A stretch of DNA of 10,643 nucleotides, taken from assembly GCA_900551535.1 (NCBI GenBank), contig URWJ01000041.1, positions 1-10,643 of the forward strand, given 5' to 3'. Under the pieces are notes generated by a model that had not been told where the DNA came from, ran no database searches, and saw only the letters and a list, made by a program, of their open reading frames with translations. The position numbers were made by a program, and so were the translations under genes. The DNA is from an uncultured Granulicatella sp. Its GTDB lineage: Bacteria > Bacillota > Bacilli > Lactobacillales > Aerococcaceae. The first letter of the stretch is position 1. The number at the start of each line of letters is the position of its first letter. Below are positions 4,019-10,643 of this stretch, piece by piece.

Positions 4019-6652
4019 GTGAGTGAAGAAAAAAACAACAACCAAGTACAACAAGAAATCAATCATCTCGTGGAGAATGGATTGAAAGCTCTCGATGAGT
4101 TTCGCTTGTTAAATCAAGAACAAGTAGACTATATTGTAGCAAAAGCATCAGTTGCTGCATTAGACCAACACGGTGTATTAGCACAACATGCAATCGAAGA
4201 AACAGGACGTGGGGTTTTCGAAGATAAAGCAACGAAAAACTTATTTGCCTGTGAACACGTGGTGCACAACATGCGTCACACAAAAACCGTTGGCGTTATT
4301 TCTGATGATGACGTAACTGGATTAACTTTAATCGCAGAACCAGTAGGGGTTATCTGTGGTATCACACCTACAACCAACCCAACTTCAACTGCAATTTTCA
4401 AATCATTAATCGCTTTAAAAACACGTAATCCAATCGTATTTGCATTCCATCCATCAGCTCAGCAAAGTTCTGCACACGCAGCTCAAATCGTTCGCGATGC
4501 AGCCATTGCAGCTGGAGCTCCTGAAAATTGTATTCAGTGGATCGAACATCCATCTATTGAAGCAACAAATGCTTTAATGAACCATGATGGCATTGCTACA
4601 ATCTTAGCAACAGGTGGTAACGCGATGGTTAAAGCTGCGTACTCTTGCGGTAAACCAGCTCTTGGGGTTGGTGCAGGTAACGTACCAGCTTATGTTGAAA
4701 AATCTGCTAACATTCGTCAAGCAGCTCACGATATTGTAATGAGTAAATCGTTCGATAATGGTATGGTGTGTGCATCTGAACAAGCAGCAATTGTTGATAA
4801 AGAAATTTACGATGATTTTGTTAAAGAATTAAAGAGCTATCACACTTACTTTGTAAACAAAAAAGAAAAAGCATTATTAGAAGAATTCTGCTTCGGCGTA
4901 AAAGCAAACAGCAAAAACTGTGCTGGAGCTAAATTAAATGCGAACATCGTTGGTAAGCCAGCAGCATGGATCGCAGAACAAGCTGGATTCTCAGTTCCAG
5001 AAGGAACTAACATTCTTGCTGCAGAATGTAAAGAAGTTGGCGAAAAAGAACCTTTAACTCGTGAAAAACTTTCTCCAGTAATTGCAGTGCTTAAATCAGA
5101 ATCTCGTGAAGACGGTATTGAAAAAGCACGTCAAATGGTTGAATTCCATGGTTTAGGACACTCAGCAGCAATTCATACTGAAGATGCTGAATTAGCTAAA
5201 GAATTTGGACGCGTTGTTCGTGCAATTCGTGTCATTTGGAATGCTCCTTCTACTTTCGGTGGTATCGGGGACGTTTATAACGCATTTATCCCATCATTAA
5301 CATTAGGTTGCGGTTCTTACGGACGTAACTCAGTTGGGGATAACGTAAGTGTTGTAAATCTATTAAATATCAAAAAAGTAGGGAGACGTAGAAATAACAT
5401 GCAATGGTTTAAAGTTCCATCAAAAATCTATTTCGAACGCGATTCAATTCAATACTTACAAAAAATGAAAAATGTAAGCCGTGTAATGATCGTAACTGAC
5501 CAAGCAATGGTTAAATTAGGATTCTTACAACGTGTTATTGAACAATTAGAATTACGTCCAAACAAAGTAATTTATGAAGTATTCTCAGACGTAGAACCAG
5601 ATCCAGACATCACAACTGTAACCCGTGGTGCTGAAATCATGAAGAGCTTCGAGCCAGATACAATCGTTGCACTTGGTGGTGGATCTGTAATGGATGCTGC
5701 GAAAGTTATGTGGATGTTCTACGAACAACCACAAGTGGACTTCCGTGACTTAGTTCAAAAATTCATGGATATCCGTAAACGTGCATTCAAATTCCCAGAA
5801 TTAGGAGAACGTGCTAAATATGTTGGTATCCCAACAACTTCTGGTACAGGTTCTGAAGTAACACCATTCGCGGTAATTTCAGATAAAGCAAACAACCGTA
5901 AATATCCATTAGCTGACTACTCTCTAACACCAACAATTGCGATTGTTGACCCAGCGTTAGTTATGACAGTTCCAGATTTTGTAACAGCTGATACTGGTAT
6001 GGACGTGTTAACTCACGCAATTGAAGCTTACACTTCAACACTAGCAAATGACTATACTGATGGATTAGCATTACAAGCAATCAAATTAGTATTTGAAAAC
6101 TTAGTAAGCAGTGTGAAAAATGCTGATTTCGTATCACGCGAAAAAATGCATAACGCTTCTACAATGGCTGGTATGGCCTTTGCCAATGCCTTCCTTGGTA
6201 TGAGCCACTCAATGGCACATAAGATTGGTGGATTCTTCCACACAGTTCACGGACGTACAAATGCAATCCTATTACCATACGTAATCCGTTACAATGGTAC
6301 TCGTCCTTCAAAAGCAGCTACATGGCCAAAATACAACTACTACCGTGCGGATGAAAAATTCCAAGACATCGCTCGTATGTTAGGATTACCCTCTTCAACT
6401 CCTGAAGAAGCAGTGGACGCTTTAGCTAAAGCTGTTTACGAATTAGGAGAGGCTGTAGGAATCGAAATGAACTTCAAAGCGCAAGGTGTTAACCACAAAG
6501 AATGGTTAGCTACGATTCATGAAATTGCAATGCTTGCTTATGAAGATCAATGTTCACCTGCGAACCCTCGTTTACCAATGGTTGCTGATATGGAAGAAAT
6601 TCTTGCTGACGCATACTTTGGATATAAAGAACGTCCAGGTCGTATCAAATAA
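4019..6652 (+). CDS. adhE: bifunctional acetaldehyde-CoA/alcohol dehydrogenase AdhE
   Basis: AdhE reduces acetyl-CoA to acetaldehyde and then to ethanol, regenerating two NAD+ in fermentation; in other bacteria it assembles into long cytoplasmic filaments (spirosomes). The 877 residues hold both domains. The N-terminal CoA-acylating aldehyde dehydrogenase (about 1-440) has GITPTTNPTST (114-124), nucleotide loop GVGAGNVP (216-223) and catalytic C251 in SFDNGMVCASEQ. A linker leads to the iron-dependent alcohol dehydrogenase (about 460-870), with GGGSVMDAAK (553-562), TTSGTGSE (606-613) and likely iron ligands D662, H666, H730 and H744. No motif is missing. Translation starts at GTG 4019, with GGGGGA (4005-4010) about 9 nt before; this start gives the normal family N-terminus. 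The gene stands alone between strong terminators with a Rex-like operator upstream, so redox control is expected. Confidence 0.97.
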   Translation: MSEEKNNNQVQQEINHLVENGLKALDEFRLLNQEQVDYIVAKASVAALDQHGVLAQHAIEETGRGVFEDKATKNLFACEHVVHNMRHTKTVGVISDDDVTGLTLIAEPVGVICGITPTTNPTSTAIFKSLIALKTRNPIVFAFHPSAQQSSAHAAQIVRDAAIAAGAPENCIQWIEHPSIEATNALMNHDGIATILATGGNAMVKAAYSCGKPALGVGAGNVPAYVEKSANIRQAAHDIVMSKSFDNGMVCASEQAAIVDKEIYDDFVKELKSYHTYFVNKKEKALLEEFCFGVKANSKNCAGAKLNANIVGKPAAWIAEQAGFSVPEGTNILAAECKEVGEKEPLTREKLSPVIAVLKSESREDGIEKARQMVEFHGLGHSAAIHTEDAELAKEFGRVVRAIRVIWNAPSTFGGIGDVYNAFIPSLTLGCGSYGRNSVGDNVSVVNLLNIKKVGRRRNNMQWFKVPSKIYFERDSIQYLQKMKNVSRVMIVTDQAMVKLGFLQRVIEQLELRPNKVIYEVFSDVEPDPDITTVTRGAEIMKSFEPDTIVALGGGSVMDAAKVMWMFYEQPQVDFRDLVQKFMDIRKRAFKFPELGERAKYVGIPTTSGTGSEVTPFAVISDKANNRKYPLADYSLTPTIAIVDPALVMTVPDFVTADTGMDVLTHAIEAYTSTLANDYTDGLALQAIKLVFENLVSSVKNADFVSREKMHNASTMAGMAFANAFLGMSHSMAHKIGGFFHTVHGRTNAILLPYVIRYNGTRPSKAATWPKYNYYRADEKFQDIARMLGLPSSTPEEAVDALAKAVYELGEAVGIEMNFKAQGVNHKEWLATIHEIAMLAYEDQCSPANPRLPMVADMEEILADAYFGYKERPGRIK

Positions 6653-6666
6653 TTCATTATGAATCT

Positions 6667-6701
6667 AAAGAGTCTTAGGAGTTTCCTAAGGCTCTTTCTT
6701 T
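6667..6701 (+). terminator. adhE intrinsic terminator
   Basis: A 14-bp stem (6667-6680 with 6684-6697) with one wobble pair and a 3-5 nt loop, followed by a short pyrimidine tail (TTTCTTT). Confidence 0.88.
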
Positions 6702-6725
6702 GCTCTGTTTTTCAGCTGTAAAATA

Positions 6726-6734
6726 TGCTATACT
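6726..6734 (+). promoter_or_regulatory. extended -10 promoter of the metal regulator gene
   Basis: TATACT (6729-6734) is preceded by TGC (6726-6728), giving the extended -10 form TGn-TATACT. The region 16-18 bp upstream (T-rich, 6705-6712) has no good -35. No clear MntR-type palindrome is visible around it. Confidence 0.55.
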
Positions 6735-6760
6735 GTTAGGGAAATGAAAGGAGATGGCTT

Positions 6761-7165
6761 ATGACACCCAATAAAGAAGATTACATTAAAACAATCTATA
6801 AATTAGGCGGTAAAGATGAATTCGTAACGAATAAAGCCATCAATCAAATGCTGGATCTTTCAGCGGCTTCAACGACAGAGATGTTAAACAAGCTTGTCCT
6901 TGATGGTACAGTGGAATACATCCGTTATAAAGGCGCAAAATTAACACAAAAGGGAATTAAAGTTGCAGAACGTCTAATTCGTTCTCATAAAATATGGGAA
7001 GTCTTTCTTGTGAATTCTCTTGGTTTTAGGGGAGATTCTGTTCATGAACAAGCAGAAATTCTTGAACATGCTTCGTCTGTTGAAATGACAGAGCGATTAG
7101 CGGAATTCTTAGGGAGTCCAACGCATTGTCCTCATGGTGAAGAAATCCCGCCTTATTCTGAATAA
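6761..7165 (+). CDS. short MntR/DtxR-type metal-dependent transcriptional regulator
   Basis: Proteins of this family bind Mn2+ or Fe2+ and repress metal uptake genes. The 134 residues hold an N-terminal winged helix (about 1-62; recognition region LSAASTTEMLNKL, 33-45) and the metal-binding dimerisation domain (about 63-128). Likely ligands are D7, H76, E99, E102 and H103; the Glu at 99 and Asp at 7 match manganese-type MntR, not DtxR, which has Cys and Met there. K10 stands where B. subtilis MntR has E11. The CPHG motif (123-126), typical of ScaR/SloR relatives, is present, but the protein stops 8 residues later, without the C-terminal SH3-like/FeoA domain. A perfect AAGGAGA (6748-6754) precedes the ATG. 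A terminator follows at once, so the short form looks natural. Its target genes are not in the window. Confidence 0.88.
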   Translation: MTPNKEDYIKTIYKLGGKDEFVTNKAINQMLDLSAASTTEMLNKLVLDGTVEYIRYKGAKLTQKGIKVAERLIRSHKIWEVFLVNSLGFRGDSVHEQAEILEHASSVEMTERLAEFLGSPTHCPHGEEIPPYSE

Positions 7166-7174
7166 AGAAATGAT

Positions 7175-7208
7175 AAAACTGGTCTTTTTAAGGCCAGTTT
7201 TTTATTTT
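7175..7208 (+). terminator. terminator after the metal regulator gene
   Basis: AAAACTGG (7175-7182) pairs with CCAGTTTT (7194-7201); the stem continues inward with a T-G pair and CTT/AAG around a TTT loop. A TTTTTTATTTT tail follows. Confidence 0.9.
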
Positions 7209-7233
7209 AGCTCTAGTATTTCCACTAAAATTT

Positions 7234-7251
7234 TAGTACAATAATAGTACA
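7234..7251 (+). promoter_or_regulatory. -10 region with tandem TAGTACA repeats before the SpxR-like gene
   Basis: TACAAT (7237-7242) is a good -10 hexamer, although no good -35 lies 16-18 bp upstream. The heptamer TAGTACA occurs twice (7234-7240 and 7245-7251), 11 bp apart, overlapping this -10. Repeats one helical turn apart at a weak promoter suggest a regulator site, possibly for an activator. This is inference. Confidence 0.4.
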
Positions 7252-7294
7252 GTTTAAGTAAGGTGTTTCATTTTTTTGATACAGAGGAGATATT

Positions 7295-8611
7295 ATGACA
7301 TCAAAACATCAACAAATTATTCGTTATATTGAATCGTTGCCAGTAGGAGAAAAAATCTCTGTACGTTCAATTGCGAAGAACATGGAAATGAGTGAAGGTA
7401 CCGCTTATCGTGCCATTAAGGAAGCAGAGAATATTGGGATTGTTTCAACCATTGAACGTGTTGGAACGATTCGTATTGAACGAAAAACAAAAGATAATCT
7501 TGAAAAACTTTCTTTTGGTGAAATTATTAAAATCATCGAAGGAGAAGTTTTTGGTGGTCACGAAGGATTAGATAAAATTTTAAACCGCTTTGTTATTGGT
7601 GCGATGACACTTGATGCAATGACGCGTTATATTCAACCAGAATCCCTTGTGATTATCGGGAACCGTGAAGATGCACAACTCCTTGCACTAAATCAAGGAG
7701 CCGCTGTTTTAATTACTGGAGGATTCCAAGCAACGCCACAATTAATTCAAAAAGCCGATGAATTAAAAATTCCATTAATGGGAACAACATATGATACATT
7801 TACCGTGGCCAGCCTCATCAACCGTGCAATGACCGATCAATTGATTAAGAAAAAAATCATGATTGTTGCTGATATTTATAACGACATAGAAAATACAAAT
7901 TATTTAAAAATTGATCAGACTGTTAAAGAGTATCGACAACTTAGTGAGAAGACCGGGAATTCCCGTTTTCCAGTTGTAAATCATTCGAATCGTTTAGTGG
8001 GTGTAGTATCCGCTAAAGATATCTTAGGGAAAACGGACACGCTAACAATGGAACGTGTCATGACAAAGAATCCATCTGTTTCAAAATTACATGCTTCAGT
8101 AGCCAGTGTGGCGCATTCAATGATTTGGAATGGGTTAGAGATGTTACCAGTTGTTCAAGACAATATGGAACTCATTGGGATTATTTCAAGACGTGATGTT
8201 ATGAAGGCGATGCAATTGACACAACGTCAACCTCAAGTAGGAAACACATTTGAAGATGATGTCAGTGAAAATCTTGAGATTATTGAAGTGAATCCAACGG
8301 GTGCAAATTTCAGCTTTACGGTAACACCACAGATGACAAATAACCTTGGAATGCTTTCCTTTGGGGTGTTATGTGAAGTGGTCTCTGTTGCTTCTAAAGA
8401 ATTTATTCATAGAAGTCAACGTCGTAATACTGTGATTGAACAATTAGAAATGCACTATTTGAAGATGATTCCAATCGAAAGTCATATTGTGATTCAAATT
8501 CAAATGCTCGATAATGGTCGTAAAGTTTCGAAATTAGATATTTCGGTTTTATTGGAAAATTCAATTGTTGCTAAAGCAATTATGTCAAATCAATTAATGG
8601 AAAGAAACTAA
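7295..8611 (+). CDS. spxR: SpxR/YtoI-like HTH-DRTGG-CBS-HotDog regulator
   Basis: A 438-residue soluble protein with four modules. An N-terminal winged helix (about 1-62, SVRSIAKNMEMSEGTAYRAIKEAE) should bind DNA. A DRTGG-type domain (about 70-180) has its motif as LITGG (139-143). A CBS pair (about 190-305) with VGVVSAKDIL and IGIISRRDVM would bind an adenine nucleotide. A thioesterase-like HotDog domain fills the C-terminus (about 325-438). This order is that of B. subtilis YtoI and streptococcal SpxR, an activator of pyruvate oxidase; ligand and targets here are unknown. AGAGGAG (7283-7289) precedes the ATG. Its stop is 2 bp from the next ATG, so it is translationally coupled to the first DHH gene; the comparable B. 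subtilis region also has ytoI near nrnA. The symbol is by architecture only. Confidence 0.85.
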   Translation: MTSKHQQIIRYIESLPVGEKISVRSIAKNMEMSEGTAYRAIKEAENIGIVSTIERVGTIRIERKTKDNLEKLSFGEIIKIIEGEVFGGHEGLDKILNRFVIGAMTLDAMTRYIQPESLVIIGNREDAQLLALNQGAAVLITGGFQATPQLIQKADELKIPLMGTTYDTFTVASLINRAMTDQLIKKKIMIVADIYNDIENTNYLKIDQTVKEYRQLSEKTGNSRFPVVNHSNRLVGVVSAKDILGKTDTLTMERVMTKNPSVSKLHASVASVAHSMIWNGLEMLPVVQDNMELIGIISRRDVMKAMQLTQRQPQVGNTFEDDVSENLEIIEVNPTGANFSFTVTPQMTNNLGMLSFGVLCEVVSVASKEFIHRSQRRNTVIEQLEMHYLKMIPIESHIVIQIQMLDNGRKVSKLDISVLLENSIVAKAIMSNQLMERN

Positions 8612-8613
8612 GA

Positions 8614-9576
8614 ATGAATTACAAAGAATTATTACAAGAAATCATCACAGAAATCAAAAAGGCAGATTCAATTGTTATTTTAAGACATAGAAAGCCAGAT
8701 CCAGATGCTTTAGGGTCACAAATAGGTCTAAGCGAACTCATTAAGGCAACCTATCCAGAAAAGTCTGTTTACGTTATTGGAGATATGCCAGAAAACTTGA
8801 AGTATATCGGCGACATGGATGAAATCACTCAAGAGATATTCGATAACTCGCTTGTGATTGTTGTCGATTGTTCTACACCGAGACTTATCAATTGTCCATT
8901 TGAAGTGAATGTCGATGAGGTGATTAAAATCGATCACCATCCAAATGTGACACCGTACGGAAAGATTTGTTATGTGGATACAACGGCAGCCAGTGCCAGT
9001 GAAATCATGGCAGAGTTTGCTTTTGACGAAGCAACTCCATTTCAAATGAATAAGTCAGCAGCTAACGTGATTTACGCTGGAATCATCGGGGATACCGGTC
9101 GATTCTTATATCCGTCAACCACTTCGAAAACTTTTGCACTTGTATCAAAATTGATACAACACGATGTAGATTTGGCTGGAATTGCCGATAAAATGATTAC
9201 AAAACCACTGAACGTGAATCGAATGACAGGATACATTTACGAGCATCTAGAAGTATCTCGTGAAGGAATGGCGAGTGTAGTTTTAACAAAAGAAGTGCTT
9301 GAACGTTTCCAAGCTACTGACCAATTAGCTTCACTTGTAGTTTCAGTTCCTGGAACGGTTGAAGGGATTCTGGCGTGGAGTATGTATGTGGAACAAGAGG
9401 ATGGCACCTTTAGAGTTCATTTGCGTTCAAAAGGGCCAACCGTGAATCATATTGCGCAAGCTTTCGGCGGTGGAGGACATACGCTAGCGTGTGGCATTCC
9501 TTCTGTTACAAAGAGTCAAATTTTAGAAGTGGATGCTGAGTTAAAAGAGGCAGTGAAAGCCTTTAAGAAAAATTGA
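8614..9576 (+). CDS. DHH/DHHA1 phosphoesterase, NrnA-like, copy 1 (divergent)
   Basis: A 320-residue stand-alone DHH-DHHA1 enzyme of the NrnA/Pde2 group, which degrades short RNA and related nucleotides (nanoRNA, pAp, pApA or pGpG, depending on the member) with Mn2+. The DHH domain has RHRKPDPDALGSQ (24-36), D85, the signature DHH (107-109) and GDTGRF (159-164). The DHHA1 domain (about 210-315) has RSKGP (271-275) and GGGGH (285-289). All expected metal ligands are present. Oddities: the loop after D85 reads CSTPRLIN where NrnA has (C/T)AN..RID, and GGGGH is followed by TLACGI in place of PLASGA. GGAAAG (8599-8604) inside the upstream gene is its ribosome binding site, 9 nt before ATG. It is co-translated with the SpxR-like gene, and about 55% identical (ungapped hand count) to the next gene. 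Confidence 0.88.
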   Translation: MNYKELLQEIITEIKKADSIVILRHRKPDPDALGSQIGLSELIKATYPEKSVYVIGDMPENLKYIGDMDEITQEIFDNSLVIVVDCSTPRLINCPFEVNVDEVIKIDHHPNVTPYGKICYVDTTAASASEIMAEFAFDEATPFQMNKSAANVIYAGIIGDTGRFLYPSTTSKTFALVSKLIQHDVDLAGIADKMITKPLNVNRMTGYIYEHLEVSREGMASVVLTKEVLERFQATDQLASLVVSVPGTVEGILAWSMYVEQEDGTFRVHLRSKGPTVNHIAQAFGGGGHTLACGIPSVTKSQILEVDAELKEAVKAFKKN

Positions 9577-9601
9577 AATTACGCCCAAATAAGAGTATTA
9601 T
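9573..9601 (+). promoter_or_regulatory. promoter of the second DHH gene
   Basis: TTGAAA (9573-9578) and TATTAT (9596-9601) are 17 bp apart, each with five of six consensus positions. The -35 overlaps the stop codon of copy 1 (9574-9576). The start near 9608 coincides with a short palindrome TTGTA-TT-TACAA (9608-9619). Confidence 0.6.
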
Positions 9602-9661
9602 AAGATGTTGTATTTACAATAAAAATCAGTCCAATTATTGGATGAAAGGAAATATTAAATA

Positions 9662-10624
9662 ATGAATTATACAGAGTTTTTTAAAAAGATTGATGCAGAA
9701 ATTAAAAAAGCAGATTCGATTGTTATCTTGCGTCATGAATCACCAGACCCAGATGCAATTGGTTCACAAGTAGGGTTAAGAGAAATTATTCGCGCTACTT
9801 ATCCAGAAAAAACAGTTTATTTACTTGGTGAAATGCCTAGCTCATTAACATATATTGGAGAAATGGACGAAATCACACAAGAACAATTTGATGCTTCGCT
9901 GATTATTGTTTTAGACTGTGCGAACACTCCACGTATTGACTGCCCATTTGAAGTCGATCCTTCTAAGGTGATTAAAATCGACCACCATCCAGATAGAGAT
10001 GTTTATGGTGCAATTTCATTTGTGGATACAAATTCAAGCAGTACAAGTGAAATGCTATGCCGTTTTGCGTTTGGTGAAGAAAGTACTTGGAAAGTCTCTA
10101 AAGAAGCAGCTAATGCATTATATGCAGGTATTGTAGGGGATACAGGTCGCTTCCTTTATCCAGCAACAACAGCTGTAACATTTGCGATGGTATCTAAATT
10201 ATTAGAATTCGATGTAGATATTTCTGGAATTGCTTATCATATGATTACAAACCCAGTTTCAGTTAGCCGCTTAGCAGGTTATATTTACCAAAACATGGAA
10301 ATTTCTGAAAATGGTGTTGCAGCTACTATTTTAACGCAAAAAGATTTAGAACACTTTGGAATTGAAGAAGACCAAACTCATGGAGTTATTTCTCTTCCAA
10401 GTACTGTTGAAGGCATTCATTGCTGGGCATTATTCGTAGAGCAACCAGATGGAAGCTACCGAGTAAATCTTCGTTCTAAAGGCCCAATCGTGAACGTAAT
10501 TGCTCAAAACCATGGTGGTGGAGGACATCCATTAGCATCAGGAGCGATTGTTCAAACTCTTGAAGAAGTAAACGAAATCGTAGAAGAATTGAATGCATCT
10601 TCAAAAGAATATTTAAGTAAATAA
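9662..10624 (+). CDS. nrnA: DHH/DHHA1 phosphoesterase, NrnA (bifunctional oligoribonuclease/PAP phosphatase), copy 2
   Basis: This 320-residue paralogue keeps the canonical NrnA motifs: RHESPDPDAIGSQ (24-36), D85 in DCANTPRID, DHH (107-109), GDTGRF (159-164), RSKGP (271-275) and GGGGHPLASGA (285-295). NrnA degrades 2-5 nt RNA and converts pAp to AMP in B. subtilis; related Pde2 enzymes cleave pApA from c-di-AMP turnover, so the exact substrate is open. It is collinear with copy 1 over its whole length without net gaps, which marks a tandem gene duplication. It has its own promoter 85 bp after copy 1. AAAGGA (9645-9650) lies 11 nt before the ATG, slightly far. A palindrome CCAATTATTGG (9631-9641) sits directly upstream of that site. 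Confidence 0.92.
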   Translation: MNYTEFFKKIDAEIKKADSIVILRHESPDPDAIGSQVGLREIIRATYPEKTVYLLGEMPSSLTYIGEMDEITQEQFDASLIIVLDCANTPRIDCPFEVDPSKVIKIDHHPDRDVYGAISFVDTNSSSTSEMLCRFAFGEESTWKVSKEAANALYAGIVGDTGRFLYPATTAVTFAMVSKLLEFDVDISGIAYHMITNPVSVSRLAGYIYQNMEISENGVAATILTQKDLEHFGIEEDQTHGVISLPSTVEGIHCWALFVEQPDGSYRVNLRSKGPIVNVIAQNHGGGGHPLASGAIVQTLEEVNEIVEELNASSKEYLSK

Positions 10625-10643
10625 TATGGAAAGAGTCGGTTTA

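Noticed and set aside
3874..4062. 62-codon minus-strand frame across the adhE upstream region
   Set aside because: Low-complexity hydrophobic translation of AT-rich regulatory DNA; no ribosome binding site, and it overlaps the adhE promoter, Rex site and start.
4059..4283. 74-codon minus-strand frame inside adhE
   Set aside because: A shadow of the adhE coding strand.
6052..6243. 63-codon minus-strand frame inside adhE
   Set aside because: A shadow of the iron-ADH domain codons.
8728..9045. 105-codon minus-strand frame inside DHH copy 1
   Set aside because: A shadow frame with no recognisable protein features; the plus-strand gene is certain.
10626..10643. Start of a further gene (ATG at 10626 followed by five open codons)
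   Set aside because: Too short to judge, and no ribosome binding site is visible before it; recorded only as a possibility.

Overview
The window is ordinary chromosomal DNA of an AT-rich Gram-positive bacterium. The evidence is strong GGAGG-type ribosome binding sites, A/T-ending codons, and close relatives of Bacillus/Lactobacillales proteins: an S4 without zinc cysteines, a YneR-like HesB protein, a ComN-like protein, an SpxR/YtoI-like regulator, NrnA-type DHH enzymes, and a fermentative two-domain AdhE. A member of the Lactobacillales, perhaps a Carnobacteriaceae/Granulicatella-like organism, is my best guess, from impression only. Every intact gene is on the + strand. I see no mobile element, CRISPR array, tRNA or rRNA gene.

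Layout. 1-115 is the tail of an unidentified gene. 121-321 holds a strong promoter and a structured leader, then rpsD (S4, start at 322, not at the upstream TTG) and a strong terminator. Next come a single-gene GNAT acetyltransferase unit and a YneR-like HesB protein with its own terminator. A tgt-yajC-comN operon follows (3 bp between the last two genes), ending in a terminator. A 263-bp intergenic region with a cre-like site, two candidate promoters, an inverted repeat and a good Rex operator precedes adhE (GTG start, terminator after). A short MntR/DtxR-type regulator stands alone between two terminators. The window ends with a gene for an HTH-DRTGG-CBS-HotDog regulator, translationally coupled to a DHH/DHHA1 phosphoesterase. 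A second DHH/DHHA1 gene follows, about 55% identical to the first and with its own promoter.

How the parts relate. adhE looks redox controlled (Rex) and possibly carbon controlled (CcpA/cre), as expected for NAD+ regeneration in fermentation. tgt-yajC-comN is a piece of the Bacillus queA-tgt-yajC-comN-secDF neighbourhood, without the flanking genes. The regulator plus DHH pair recalls the B. subtilis ytoI-nrnA neighbourhood; the tandem duplication, with a remodelled active-site loop in copy 1, is the most interesting protein-level observation. The most interesting RNA-level observation is the rpsD leader, a probable S4 autoregulatory RNA that contains an 11-nt perfect complement of the universally conserved 16S 530 loop.
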